A DNA stretch of 64,000 bases from Syngnathus acus. Lineage: Eukaryota > Chordata > Actinopteri > Syngnathiformes > Syngnathidae. The notes under the pieces are model-generated. The model did not search any database. It saw only the letters and a list, made by a program, of their open reading frames with translations, and was not told the DNA's origin. Made by a program: the position numbers and the translations under genes. Shown one piece after another: positions 33,248-47,700 of the stretch. The stretch spans positions 6,415,131-6,479,130 of the forward strand of contig NC_051108.1 in NCBI RefSeq assembly GCF_901709675.1, given 5' to 3'. The number at the start of each line of letters is the position of its first letter. Within the stretch, counting starts at the first letter, position 1.

Positions 33248-33474
33248 AGCCCCTTTCACACAGTTTTTCGCAAAACTGGTTCTTCACAGGTAACAATGGA
33301 GCTCTTGCCTTTCAAATTCTTACAATTACTTTCATCTAATGCAGTCAAGACCCTCCTTAAAAACGTCTCAAAACCCCTTGCCCAAAAACACACAGGAAAT
33401 GTAACCCCAAGCGGTACCATTCACACGTGTAGGAACTTTTTCCTTCGACTTTGACATGCAGTGTGAAAGGGGCT
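33248..33474. mobile_element. MITE-like element with 14-bp perfect inverted ends
   Basis: Ends AGCCCCTTTCACAC and its exact complement enclose 227 bp. No target duplication is obvious and there is no coding capacity. The superfamily is not assigned. Confidence 0.6.
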
Positions 33475-36400
33475 GAGGACTCTCTGGAGAACATGGACTC
33501 GTGAAGTCTGTCTGGAGCACAAGCCAGGTGCCTTATCCCATTGCCCTGCGTTAGCACAAAGATCTGAACTAGCAGAACCTTGGCGAGCATCATCAAGTCT
33601 GGCGCACCAAATGAGATCTCATATCGTCTTACATGTTTGAAACTCTTTCGACATCTCTGTCAAATTTCGCCTGTTGTGTTCAAACCTGATGACTAAAACA
33701 GATAAACTGCGCTGGCCAGACACTAGTTAAATTTCATTGTTCCGATATTGTGCAGAAGGAGCGACGCCATACTCTGTCGCGTTGAAACCAAATATCCAAA
33801 TAGCGTTGCTCATAATTGGGTCACATGACCCGTGTAGTGTAAATCCAGCCTAACGGACATGATACCTCATCCAGGCCCGAAAAGCTCAATTGGGCACAAA
33901 AACGTTTTGGCAGCTCCCGCGTAATCAGCGCTAGCCACAGTTTTCAGATGCTATTTAGATATGCGATGCTAACAAATGAGCCTTATAGCAACAGACTCCG
34001 TGACGGTGTTTCGGCAGCCCGAGTATGTTTCTTTCTAGTGGTTAGAGAAGCTTAGACTGTTTCCTGAGGCACGTTCCGTAATGCATATTCTCCCCCTCGG
34101 CGTGTAATTGCAGTATTATTGCCGTGAAATACTGCCGTACACAGTCCATGATTTCAGCATTGGGCATGGCACCAGCTTGTAGGGACTGTTTCTCGGGAAT
34201 CGGAGTCACATTTGGCTACACGTCTGGATCCTCTTAAATAATACAAACATTGCTCCAGCGCCATATTTTTCTGGACAAACATAGAAGGGAGCTATTATGC
34301 TCATTGCATTTTTTTTTTTTTTTATGGAGGGACTTTGGCGGAATTGAGCGTTGCTTGATTTGTAGTGGAACAAAAATGTCTTTGATGTTTTTGTGTGAAA
34401 AATAGTTTTTGGGTCTGTCGCTTAAGAGCTAAGTTTGGAAAAAGGCTGCCAAGGGACAGCAGCTTTGTACTTGGTCAATTTTATTTTAGTGGGAAGAAAT
34501 ATGTACTGTGGCCATTTTATGCTCACGAGTGTTGCTTACGTTGTTGAGGGCTCCAATTTTGCCTTGATGACACAGACATTTTAAGACTGCATTTTGCTCC
34601 AAACTTTTTTAAAATATCGAGTCACTTACAATTTTCCACCTTGATGACGTTTGAAGATGCTTGACACCGTGGAGCTCCACATTATGAAAACAACTTGCAG
34701 AATAGCATTGGCGCCTCACTGTGAATTTATGAATCCAACCCCCCCGTCCTGACAAGTAGGGACAGGACAGTTTGTCTGGCGTAACGGTGCGAGCCACAGG
34801 GGGCCATGTTTAGTTTGGATGTCACTGAATAAGCAAGGAATGTGAAATGAAAGTTTTTTTTTTTTTTTTTTTGGAGCACCAGTGTGAACAAACTGCTGTC
34901 TATACTTAGCAAAGTTGCAAACACTGTCTGATTCAAGAAAATAATATCCTTAAAAGAAATAGAAATAAAACGTTCTGGCCAAATAAAATTAAAATTAAAT
35001 TAAAAATTTAATTAATAAAAATGTGCCCTTATGACATCACTTAAATGATCCCTAACCTTAATGTGCAAAGTGCATTGAGATAGTAAATAAAATTGACTTG
35101 ACATGCTTACTTTTGATAAGGAAGATGATTCAAAATGGACAATAGTTGCTCCACAATGGCTAGAACCCCCCCCCCCCCCCCCCCCCCCCCGACCCCCTTC
35201 TTTTGTAAACCTCAAATTTTCTGCGAGGTAACCTGACCACTTGGCTGCTTCCTGTGACATCAGCCAGTCAGGCAGGGGTGAAGTAAAGTAGCGACACTCG
35301 TCCAGTCACGGGGAAACTGCAGGAGCAATCGGTCAGACCTTCACCTGAGGTGATGACTTCCACTTGAACTCTTGAATGTGGAGTTATGGTGATGCCCTGC
35401 AGATGACGCTGTTGCTCTTATTAGAGCTGGTGCTGGAGCTGCACTGTGTCAGGCCTTGGTGGCCATTGACCACGTTTCTGGCTCCTTCTCTCATTTCCAT
35501 TGGCTCAGCTGACATCAAAGGCTGGATTTACACTGAGTTATTGATCATCTGAAACAACCCTCATGACACGAGTGAGGCTTAAATCGATGTGTTTCAATTA
35601 CGTCAGGCTCACATTCACTAGTTAGAGCTCTTTCTCATTCTTGCTAATAACTGTTGTCGCTCAATATTTCACACGTGTGGACACCTAAAGGTGTTTCAGG
35701 ACTTTCCGCACAATTTGTCCAATTATCATATTCTGGCCACGAAATGTTTTTTTGGCTTTAAACAAGAATGAAATGGAATTTCGCCATATTGATGACTTTA
35801 GTGTTGCCGTCACCGCCGGGTGATTTTTTTTTTCCCCCCCCAAAAGTAAGACAAGAAAGTCACGGGCCAGATAGACGTAAATAAAACGAGCCTGGAGAGA
35901 AAGGGATCCTCCCGAGGGCAGTGAAACTTTCCACAGGTTCTCAGTGTTTATGTGAGGCTGGCAGCTCCTCTGAGGAAGTCTGACTCGAGCTTCCCTTTTG
36001 CTCCCGCTATCTCTCTGGACTTTTCCTCCATTCTGCACTTTTTTTGTGGACCAGGAAAAGAAGGCAGAGGCGTTAAAAGCACTCAAAGTACAGCCTGGGA
36101 AGGAGCCATGTTCCCACTTTATAGCCCCTAGTCACCGTTGCTCTGTTACCTTAGCCATGACACAGCTCTTTTTCCCCCAATCGCCAGCCCAAATCAACAA
36201 AGCTTGAGTAATACTTTAAACATCCATCGCGTCCAAATGAGCCACAGTATGAAATGATGGATCTCATTTGATGTAATAAAAGTCATATTAAAGCTTTTGT
36301 ACAACGACACATGGCTCCAAGGCCTTGTGTCCACACAAATGCTGTCTCTGATTTAAGAAAAAAAAATACATACACAAATGGCACAATGTAGCCGCCGCCT

Positions 36401-39400
36401 CATCTCTATTCGAACACGTTTGTCTTTCCCAACGCCTCGTATTTCTGGTCTCTTGGTAGCTGAGAGTGTGAAGACCCCCGGGGTCGGGAGGGCGAGTGTG
36501 ACGAGCGGGGGAGTTGTTGATGGTGCGCAGAGTCTGAATGAAGACTAACCGCAGCGTGTGTGTGTGTTTTTTGTTTTGTAGTGAAATGAGCCCCATAGGT
36601 CAGCATATGATGTCCTGCAGATGCAGTAGTTGTCAGATGGTTTGACATCTGACACTTCTGCTTGAAGCATTAAAGGGCTCAGGCTGAATGAGTAAGTTAG
36701 TCATGAAGAGATTCCCTCGTTTGGTAATAAGCTCGTCTAAGTCGCTCATTTGCGGTAAAGCTCGACCGCCAAACTGACAGTCTGATGTGAGCGCAAAATT
36801 AAAAGGTTCTTCTTTTCACGCTGACCGTTTGACCACCATCAGGGAGTGTGGATGTCATATTGGACCTACTGGAATCCGTCGCTCAATTCAGCTCTGTGGG
36901 TGACTGAAACCCAAATCTTGACCCATATGAGAATTTTGATACCTTCAACTACTTTTGCAAGGGGAAATATTCTCCTGATTCCCCGATAATACCGGGTGAT
37001 ACTTTCGAGTCGGATTGCGCAATATTAAGATAAGCACGCGAGTAAGGCGATTGCCGCCAAGGACAGGCGTGGCTGGTCTGAAAACGGGAAAGTCGTTGTT
37101 TATTAACTTTCCATTATGTCTCCCATTCGCGACGCCGCGGCGTAGACGGCGCTGGGAGTGTCAACAGTGGAGTCGGAGGATACGATAACATCACGTCTCA
37201 AGTCTGCTTTTTATGCGCCGCGATTGTCGTATCAAAAAACTCCACACCGGTGGGCCAAAATCAACCAATAATATTAGCCAGCAGATGTACGATGTGTCAC
37301 TCTTGGCTCGCTCGTATTCAGCTGAGAGGATCATTCAGCCATTTTCTGTCCAACTCTCCGCAATGAAAGAGCATTTCCTTGTATAATTCCTAATATTTAT
37401 TCATCCTTTGACATATTTTGCATGATATATATATATCCACCCGTCGGCTTATTACAATGTTATAGAGCGTACTTCCTCAATATTTACAAGACGATTTACT
37501 TTTTGAGGAACTTTACAGACGGAATTTATTATCAAAGCTGGTTTTGTTTTCAACGACTTTACGCAAATATTTTCCTAAACATCTAAGTTGATTTACAGTC
37601 TTTCCCCAAACCTAAAATACATATTTATGTTAAACATCAACAAACCTCTTATTCGAGTGACGGCCAGGCCGGTGTTTAAGGAATCACAATAAACTGTAAC
37701 TTAATTTTTTATTGTCATTCAGTCAAGAACCTCTGACAAGAATTTACGTGATCCATGATAGTGTTTCCCTACTGGGACCCACAAATAGGTCACCCAATAT
37801 CAAAGGGGGGATACAAATTGAGACATACACTCATAAAGGATAACGTATTAACACAATAGTTGGTATAAATCTGTTTTATACAGGCTACCTCTGTGTTCCC
37901 TCTTCAAAAATAAACGGCTTATATGCGAGTGTTGTAGATTATTGTTGGACACACAACTAGCAACATCTATCATGGAAAGGAGGCAACGTCATATACCGCT
38001 GAGAAATGTGTAATGGCTTTTCAACACCCGGCTGCAGGCGACGCATTTTAAGCACTGTTGTTTTTATGCGTCGAAATCGAAACCATACCATCGCTCATCC
38101 ATCAACTCGGCCGCAGTAGCAACTTGGCTTCACGTGCAACGTTTAAATCCAGCCATCTTTCCTGTTAGCTTTTTGCAATAAGGCGAAAGTTTGGAACATT
38201 GGCTTTGTGTCTTTATTTTTTTTTTATAAGTGTGGGAAAAGCAAGCTGCCGTGATATTTTTTCATTTATTTCTCGTCGACAGGATGTGAAGTTGCAGAGT
38301 AAGAAAGTCAATTTTACAAAATCTAATCGAATCAAATATATTGACCAATTGGATTGCGCTTCTAAATCACCGACAGCGCTTCAGCCCGCAACGAGAACGC
38401 ACATAGAGCAAAAACACACTATTCACCCGAGGTAACGTAAGAAAACGATGGCAGCGCAATGTCGTCTTTTATAGGCATCGGCGGAGTTCACGCTTTCAGC
38501 GGCTTGTGCTCATTTAGAGATTACAACCTCCTAAATCGTGAGCGGCGTGCAACGCACTTCCTCCGTTCCAGCGAGCCGCTCGAAATAATCTGGAAAGTGC
38601 ATCAAGTGCTCGCGCAGTTACAGCGCCATCAAAAGCATTGGATCGCAGTCCACCGCAGTAAATCTGCATGCTCACTTCCTCAGGCGAGGTCGGGGTCGAT
38701 CTGATCAAAATGCATGATGGAGTGATGGGCCAAGTCTCCACACTGCACTTTGCCTCTGCAGGCCTCCTTACGTTGTTTTGCCGGGGCGGTTCTGCCAAAA
38801 TCATCAGTCTCCTTAAGCCGGGGCGTAAAACTTCGTACTCAACGTAAATATTGTGGAAAAACAATAACAAAAGGAAAACCATGCAGCGAATCTCAAAGTG
38901 CTAAAGCATAATTTTGAAATTTATAAATGTATTAACTGTTGTGAAATTTGTCTTTTAATTCTTTTATATTTGCATAGTTGGGCCAGATGTGGCCCTCGGG
39001 CCTCGAGTTAGCCACCAGTGTCACTAAGGATGCCACAAGCAATTTAAACTCCCGTAGAAGGAGATCATATTCCTGTGCGAGCCCGTGTGTTGCTTGGCTA
39101 GCGTTGGCGCTAATTCGGAGTCCAGGCACCCGGTGAGTGAAGCGTAAAAAGTGAGCAAATCCCGGAAGGGGAGGGGAGGGGGGGGGTGCAATAAAGCAGG
39201 ATAAAGAATGAAAAGTCTGCAAGAAGTTGTAACCATAAATCAGCTTAGTTCAGATCTGAGCAAGCCGTGTAGAAAATGAGATTTATGACATCAAGAGATG
39301 TGGCATTGGGTGGCTGAGAGTTACTAATGGAGAGGCATTAACTTCTTGTACCTGGCTGTCATAGTGATACAGATCCCCTTTGCGCCGGGAGGAAAAACTA

Positions 39401-42400
39401 GACTCTGAGTTTCGAGCAGTCAGCGGTGGAAAAAGACATCCATGTCATCACTCTGTAGGAGAAAGTGAACGGCGTACTTCTCCTTGGAAAGAGGCTTAAC
39501 TGTTTCGAGTCTGACCGCTCATGAAAAAGTGAAAAATCCCGGGAGTAAAAACGTCCCGCGCGATTAAACGAGGCGGCGCGCTTACGGCAACAAAAGTGAA
39601 AGTGATGAATTTGATGGTGGTGCTGTGAAAACACATCAAACCCAAAATCTCTTCTCCAAACATTCCAGGACCCGTTTGAGCGCCCTCCAGTTTTAAATAT
39701 GTTCTCATGCATTTTATTAATGACATTCACCTATAAATATTTCAACATATCCTTAAAATAAACAAAAAGAAGGCACCAAATTGACTCTTAGGTTAGTTAA
39801 AAGTGATCGAAATGTAATTTTAGCATTTTTATCTGAGTTTGTGTATATTGAGATTGTGATTGCCCCATTCTTGTCTTGCACTATGCACATATGCAAGGGG
39901 GCTCTAGCCGGGCCCCTGCGGGACACCATTCGTCACTCATCGCCGCCATGTTGATAACATCCTCGGCACTTCTGGTTCAAACACACACACACCATGGTCG
40001 GCTTCCAAATACACACATGCTCGGTAATCCTTTTGTGATTCACAGATGTCTAACAGGAAGTAGTTGAGAAGTTTATAAAGCCCGGTTTCCTTCCTACCCA
40101 GACGGGGCTGGACTCGGGCCAACGGCTCTCCAGCCCCCTCTGTTAGGCCATATTGTGAACAATCCTCAAGTCCCAAAAGCTTAGCCTCCATCTCAACAGC
40201 TGTCCCCTGATGTATTCAGCCCAGCGACTGCACATGTGCCGAAAAAGTCTCGTTTGCATATCAAGATGGCTGATTAGCACGGCAGCATGCGCGAGCACGA
40301 CCTTGAGGGCCGCCGAGGCAAAAGAAAGAACAGCGAGATGAAAGCGGGGCATAAAATCGGTCATAGGCGGCGGCATCAATAAACAACAACGTCGCCCCTT
40401 GAAATATTCCGCGTTTTTTTTTTTTTCATTTACAGTAAAAAGAGAGAGAGAGAAAAAAACCATATATATCATTGAATAATTGGCCTTCAGGTTAAATGCA
40501 GCTGCTTTGCATTTGGGTGCAGTTGGGATACTCCAGATGTCAGAATATTTCAGCTCCAGTATGCATCCTCTCAACTTAATGTATATTTCTTACATGAGGC
40601 CACCACTATAAAACACAATATTCATGGGTTTTAATTTTTATCTGTGATTATTTCAGATGTGCCACCTGTACACCATTTTTCTTTGATTGTGTTTGGCTTA
40701 GAAGTGTTTTTGATACAAATATTTGCGATTCTTACTTTACGAGTTGCTAGCGTAGGTTATGTAGGACGAACCCACCGATTCAGTTTTGTGTGGCTCGCCA
40801 TAGCTGCTGCATCCAGGCCAAGATTGACACCAAAAAAAGACCTACTCCTCACACGCTACTACATTCATCATACCCCAAGCACCCTCGAGAGTCATCCGAT
40901 CGCAACGTATAGCGAAAGCAGGATGTCGTGAGCGTAGTGTCAGGCGATGGCCGACTGACAGTCGGCTGGAAAGTCGGAGAATGGGCGCCACTTTTCTTTA
41001 GCCGCCACGCTAATCGCCAGACGAAACATCCCGATGTCTGCTTGTTCTTCTCACTGAGCGCTTCTTAAGTTTGTTTGTTGCTCCCGAAGAGCTTCTTATG
41101 AAATTTACCTTGAAGTGGAGACGAGCTAGCCCGCATTCGCGATGATTAATAATTGCTTTCACATGATCGCGTTGCACCAGTGTGCTATTAAATCACTCCG
41201 CCTGGGAAATTGATAAATGCCCCAATTTTGGCGCCACAAACATGGAGCAGAATTATAATAATGTAATCTTTGCCTGGCCCAATTTAAATAAATCATACCG
41301 GAGTGATATCAGAAGAGAGCCAAAGGGGTAACTAAAGCCAGCTTTAGTATTGACAAATGAAGGAGGGGGGAAGGGGGGGTAGGAAACTGACTTTATTTCA
41401 TTTGCCACTGGGATGGTGCCTCTTTAAGAATGAAAACCACAAATTGCTCCCAACAATTCCTTTACCTCTGGAGCTGACCACTTTAAAATTGGCCCGGTCG
41501 GAGATTATAAATACGGCTATTTGATGGCTCTGTTATTACGCCCTGAGAAAGGGGGCGAGAGAGGGATTTCGCGGGGGGGGGGCTTTGTGGCTACGAGGAC
41601 GGATGCTTTCCCTTGATGTGGCCGAGAGCTTTGAGCTTCCACGCCGCGCACGTTTGGTGTGTGGCAACGGGAGATGACTTCCAAATGGAGGCCCATGGTG
41701 CGTGCCTGCCTGCCGGCACACTCCAGTCAACAGCAAGAGGTGACACAAAAACGCTCAACTGTCACGAAACTCAGCGGCAAGAGCCAGGAAAAAACCCGGT
41801 GAATTTTGACGTAATTGGTGGAAGTGGGCGTAATATCCGTCGGCGTTTATCATGGTCGTCGATAAAGTTTGTGAGTGATTTGTATTTTATGCGTCGTCAC
41901 CCGCAACTGTAAACGTTGATACGAGCCTCGCAGGCATCATCTGTACCCATCTCGCTTAGTTTCCAGTAAACAAGGCGATTAACCATCTCGTTGCGTTTCT
42001 GCGCAACGAGGTCAACAGCAGAGTCACCGAGTCAAACAGCGAGCGGCCAAACGAGTCACAGCGGGGATCTTTTTACAATCCCCGACTTGACGGGAAGTGT
42101 TTTTTTGCTTGTTTTCCCTCTCTCTTTCTTCGCTTTGTATCTGGCCACCTTGCAAGTACGCAATTCTGCTGCTCTTCCTGCCGTTGTGGCTTGTTGCTAT
42201 GAGGCTGACTCAGCCCTCCACGTCTATTCTCGGACCCTGACGGCTGCGCCAACGCCATGACCGCCGTGTTTTGTTCACGTCGTCTTTTCAACCCCCCCAC
42301 CCCTCCTTGCCGCTTGACCTGCCAACCGATGAGGTGTAAGCACACCACTTGAGGTCAACGAAATGAGTTTGTGTTTCTCTTAAGTGTGTAGGCCACTCCA

Positions 42401-44701
42401 GGGGAACATGATAGGGCACAAGTGCAGAGGCCTAACATAGAACTTAAGAAAACAAGATGACCACAGTTATGTTGATGTGTTCCTGCGCCTTTGGGTCACG
42501 ACAAGATGTGCAGATGTTCTTTAGGGTAGTGGCGGTGGTGATGATGAGGAACCACCTCATTACTAACCAGCCCGGATGTTTTAGAACTCCAGTGCTGTGA
42601 TCCATGATTGCCAAGCGTTGGTTTAAAATAAACAACAACAAAATTCCCCAGTGTGTATTTGGATTGTGTAGGACTCTTGGGATTAGGCTCTGCCCCATTT
42701 TTTTAAGTCAAGGTAGTAAGGTCATGAAGCCTGCGTGATTCGACAGAATATAGATTTTTGTGGCTGTGTGTTGTAAATTGAGACATGCAGAATTGGACAC
42801 ATGGACCCGCAATGTAAATTCAGCCTAAAAAAACAAAATACTGACTAAGCTGTATTCGTTGAAATCCGATCAAATAATGCGTTTTGGGTGCAGCCATAAT
42901 CGAGTTTATGTATTTGTGCTGCGGTGTTTTTCCCACGTTATGTAATTACATTTAGCTTTTAGCAGATTTCGATAGCGTGGCTAACCTTCTCGATGCACTT
43001 TGCGGTGGATTCTTGGAGCATGGATGATTTGACTTGCGTACAAATTTGGTTTTCATCGCCACTGGTGGGTTTCCTCGTAGAGATGCGCTGAAGAGATTTA
43101 TTCTTCTTCATTCTGGCACCAGTTTTCAAAAAACCTGCTTTCGGACCCACAAAATGGCCACCAAGCCAATAAATATCACTTAGGCAGATTCTCAGAAAAG
43201 CTTTTCAAATAAATACGCAGAGAAGAATCCTTCCTCAGTTTTCAAAGTGCCTGTCTGTGGTGCTGTCGTTCTCCTTTTTTGAGATGCGAGATGAATTCAA
43301 AGCGCCTTTTATATTAGTGGCGGGTGGCGAAGCGTAAACTGGAACCATCTGCCAAAGCGGGAAGGCTGAAAGGTAGAAGCGCTCGCTGTTGTCGGTGGCC
43401 CGCCCTGCTTATTGCTTCTGTCGAGAGAAAATAACAAGACAGAAAGAACAAGGTATTGTGGAAAATAGCTCAAGGTATTATCTCATCTGAGGAGGATGCG
43501 AAAACCAACGGGGACTTTCAAGCGTTCTCGGTGCAATGCAGACGTCAGAAAGAAATCAGGGATTATAAGTGGGAATGATTGATGGGTAGCCCGAGGATAG
43601 ACGGGAGAGAAAGCGAGCCGGAGTTATGCTGACACAAAATGTTCATCGAGATGTCGGCATAAGCCGTACTGTTTGATAGCTAAAATGGCGGATGGATTCT
43701 GAGTTTGAAATCTTACGGACTACGTGTAATGCAATTCTGTTGGTTATGTAAGACCGAACATTGATAAATATCTGGGTCGGATTTGGTCAAAGGTTTTTCC
43801 TATTGAAGTGTTTTAATTTTAAGGTAACAATCAAATGTTTGAGAAGGCTAAAACGATTTTGATCGGGCTGCCAAGATGAAGAGTACATTTCAGCAATTAA
43901 ATCCGTAGAAGCAGAGACTTTGCCAGAGACACCGACCGCCGCCTCTCCCTGAATTGAAACAGGACCTCCAATCCAACAGCAACAGCCACATTTATTTATT
44001 TTCAAGATGTTTAGCATGTCTGAGATCTTTGTCTCTAATTGCCCCTTCCGACAGGAAGACGCAGAGTCCATGGCTAGTTTATGTACAAAGAGATTTGGAT
44101 CAGAGCCCTTAACTCCTTCGCCGGACTTTATGTAAAATATGGAAAGTATGAGCGTCTTTGACAACGCAGGATAATCCCTTTCTGTTTTGCTAAGGTCGGT
44201 AAATATTTAAAGTGTTTGCCCCGGCTGTAAACCGTCGGTAATTGCCCTGGCGTAATGCTGGCCGAGCAGTGCTGTTTGCCCGCGTTTCTCCGGGCCATTA
44301 CATCATGAGAATATTTGTTTGGGAGTTTGATGAGGGGTCTCGGAAAAGCCGCAAAAACGCACCAAATTGCCCATCCTCTTTGGCCTGGCGTACACTCGAT
44401 GAGAGGCTGGAAATAGGAGAAAGCTCTGCGTGAAAGGAATGTAATTATTGTGTGATGGATGATCTTTTGACGAATCCCGTACTGACGACTTGGAAAACGT
44501 CCCGTTTTAAAATTATTGTAGAGTCGTAAATGCCGCGCTACCTCACTCTCAATTCAAGATTTTGTTCAGATTTTAAACACTTTTTTTTTTCCTTGGTAAT
44601 AAAAATATCTCATCCACCCGTTTTTAAATATCTCACGGGGGCGGACATTTTGTCACTTGCCGTTGACTGAAAATGACATCACAGTGCCCTAACCCTAACC
44701 C
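33475..44701. other. Gene desert, left part
   Basis: No coding exon recognised in 11 kb. It contains a 25-base C run (35166-35190) and remnants sharing 'gtgtaaatccagcc' (~33838, and inverted at ~35522). An A+T-rich TAAT-containing block around 41130-41310 looks like candidate conserved noncoding sequence. Confidence 0.45.
35166..35190. repeat. Homopolymer run of 25 C
   Basis: Uninterrupted C25. Its exact length is likely to be polymorphic or a sequencing artefact. Confidence 0.9.
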
Positions 44702-44756
44702 GGTGAGCCGTGACGGTCGTTACCTGAGCCCTAGGTAACGACCGTCACGGCTCACC
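44688..44756. repeat. Perfect 24-bp inverted repeat beside a telomere-like motif
   Basis: Arms 44702-44725 and 44733-44756 are exact reverse complements with a 7-base loop. The bases just before it, 'ccctaaccctaaccc', are two telomere-type units. As RNA it would form a perfect 24-bp stem. Confidence 0.9.
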
Positions 44757-47700
44757 TGTTGTCTGAATTTGGTCATGTGATTGGAACAAGCTGAGCCCTT
44801 AGGCACCATTTACAGTAAATGTCAGCTTTGGCTCTTAATGTTACAGGAGAATATTTAGGTTACCCTAAAATTGAAACAAAAAAAAAAATATTCAAAAGCT
44901 TTGGAAAACCCAGAACAGACCATTGAAATATTTCAACATTTTAATGTAATCTAATAAATGCGCTGCAAAACTGCCAGTGCAGCCTCAGGGAATTTTTTTT
45001 TTTTTTAGGGGGGTCTTGAAATCACGCAGACGCCAACAGTCTGCAGCGGGTCGAGGGTGGGCAAGCCCAGCCGATGGGGGCCACATGGATGAGTACGGCC
45101 TGGTGAGCCAGACAGTTACGGATCGCTTGCTTTTAATTAGCGGCTTCGCATGCAGCCCGTGTCGAGCTGTGAGCCCACCGCAAAAGCACGGGAGATGTCA
45201 CCCCCCCCCCTCCCTCGGCTCCGGCACTACTGCAGCGTCTTGAATCAACACAATGCCCAATGTGCGCGCCAGACCCGCAGCAATTAGCTTCTAAGGTTCC
45301 CCCTCTATTTTTTTCCCCCTGCGCCGTCTCTCTTTTCTTTTTAATGTCAGAGCTTGGAAAGGCTCAATATAATCAAGTCAAGAAAAGTTGATGCTGTTTA
45401 GAATTCCATGTGTTTCCAGGGAGAGGGGGCGGCGTAGTGAGGCTGCATGTACCATCCTGCTTACAGTGTTTGGGTGGGCGGGAGGTTGGTGGAGTAGGGA
45501 AGGGGAGGGGGGGGTCGGCTGAGCAGACACCCCGGCTCCGGAGCAATAGACTGCCCGACTGGTGTTTCTAAACACTGCTGAAGCCGTTCTCCCGTCACTC
45601 AGCGCACATGCCGTGTTCCAACACCCCCCCCAGCCGCCGCCCCTTTACACGCTTTCCTCAGCCTCACTTATTTTTTTTCTTACTCCCCTTCCAAGACTTT
45701 TCCCAAGTTTCAGCGGTTGATTGTCACCTCGTGTCTCAGGCCAAAGACCGCACTTTAAACCCTTGATGCTTTTTCTGCAGATTAGACACTTCAAATGACC
45801 CCGTGTTAACTACCTAGTCATCATCAAAAGTGACACCTAAAATATTATTCCAATGGCTGAACTCATTACGCACATTGGGAAGTTTTAGAATCCTGCAGAT
45901 ATGGCAAATTTAATTTTTCGGTCCATTCTGGGACGCTTCGGTTACTCATAAATTAATCAGGCATAAATTGGGATGCTTCGGTTACTCATAAATTAATCAG
46001 GCATAAATTGGGAGCCAGATGTTTGAAGGTCCTAATTGAGATTTTCCTCAACTTTGAGAGGTGTCAAACTCCCCACATGTGCTAATGTATTCACACCTGC
46101 ATGACATCAGGCAGGAAGTAAGGCCCTTTTACGTTTTGGAGTAAAAAAAAAAATGCCTCGGTGGATGCGACCGCCTCATCCTCATGAACGAAGCTGCGAG
46201 GGCGAATAGAGGCGGGCTTGTCTTCTGTCAGGCTTGCGTTGCGCCAGAAGGGGAAGCCTTTTCACGCCTGGCTGAAGAAACCCCAGCGTGCTTGTATACG
46301 ACCACTGTGGGACCACGAGGGTCCCGACCGGTTAAGAATAACAAACGCTCATATGCTAAGTACTCTTTTGGTTCTTAGTTTCTTAAAAGTAATTCGATTT
46401 TGGGGCATTTCATGGATCAAAAAGCGCATAATCCTAATCATGAGGCCGACATGTTTCTTTTGGCCCAATTCAGTGTTCGAACTAGTTGGTATGTTCTTAT
46501 GTTATTTTTCTTTTATTAATATAATCTCTTGACTTAATATGTTTTATTCACTCGCGCTAGACATTAACTAATAAGAAAATAAATCACTGTTAATTTTTTG
46601 GGGAGTATAGTTTCTTAACATTCTACACTTGATCAAAGTGTAAGATCCAACTTCCTTCAACCCGCAGATAACGCAAAGCCACCAAGGCGCTCCAAAACAG
46701 TTGCCCTTCATCCTGGATGGATCGTGAGCCTCATTAATCCACGTCTGCAGTTTTAACAAATGAGCCCCCGCGATCATATGGAAACAATCTGCCTCGTGCC
46801 CCCTCGGAGAGACAGAAAACAGAGCCAAATGAAGAACATCCTTTCTCTTAAGGCTCTGTAATTTGTTTTTATTACCTATTAGGTAAAACACCTCATTTAT
46901 CACTGTCAGCTCCACGCACAGAATGATAGCTGTCCGCATGTAAATCAGCTAATGCCATGTATGGCTCAGAATTAAGTGGGCCCTTTCTTATGAAACGCTC
47001 CACTCTGTCGGCTCAGTGACCCAGCGAAGCCACCCACGACCAGACGTTTTCCTTTCGCCGCGCTGGAAAAGCCAGCGGGAGAGCACAACTGATTAAGCAC
47101 AGAGCCAACTGTGTTTCACTCGGCCTCTGAGCTGATTGGAATTGAAGAAAAATGCAACGGAATCAAGTGTAGTCTCAAGTCATCATTTCTGAATCCATTG
47201 GGTTTAGTCTCTCCGTCGAGGCGCGTTGCACCCCCCCCCCGCTGCTCAGCTCCACACTGCACATCATAAATAAAACCTTTCAGAGTATATTTAGGCTGTC
47301 GCCCGAATATAACTGGCAACTTTATTTCTCACTGACAAGTCTAAATATTGTTTTGTCCGTGAACGCCTCATGTAGCGTTGCCTTTGCATACGTGGTGGCC
47401 TGGGGGGGGCGTTCAAAGTCTCACGTCCGGCGCGCATCCGCCTGCCAGCTCGTTGACCGTGTGTCGGGCTATGCCATCACAAGCAACCCTGAACTTGCTA
47501 CAGTACATTCGGCGCGATGAATGACCCGGCTGGTGCCAAGTAACACAAGTTGAAATTGACGATACGGAACCGTCCAGCACTTTTTGTTCGAGCATATCTG
47601 TCAGTCTGGCAGCCGACTCGCTCTTTTATAGCCGCCAGTAAAACGTCGAGAGGCCGTGGTTGCGCTCGCACGAACAATAGCAGGATTGTGCTGCTGCTGC

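Noticed and set aside
44702-44756. microRNA precursor
   Set aside because: Perfect pairing without the usual bulges, and arms too short for a normal pre-miRNA; kept only as an inverted repeat.
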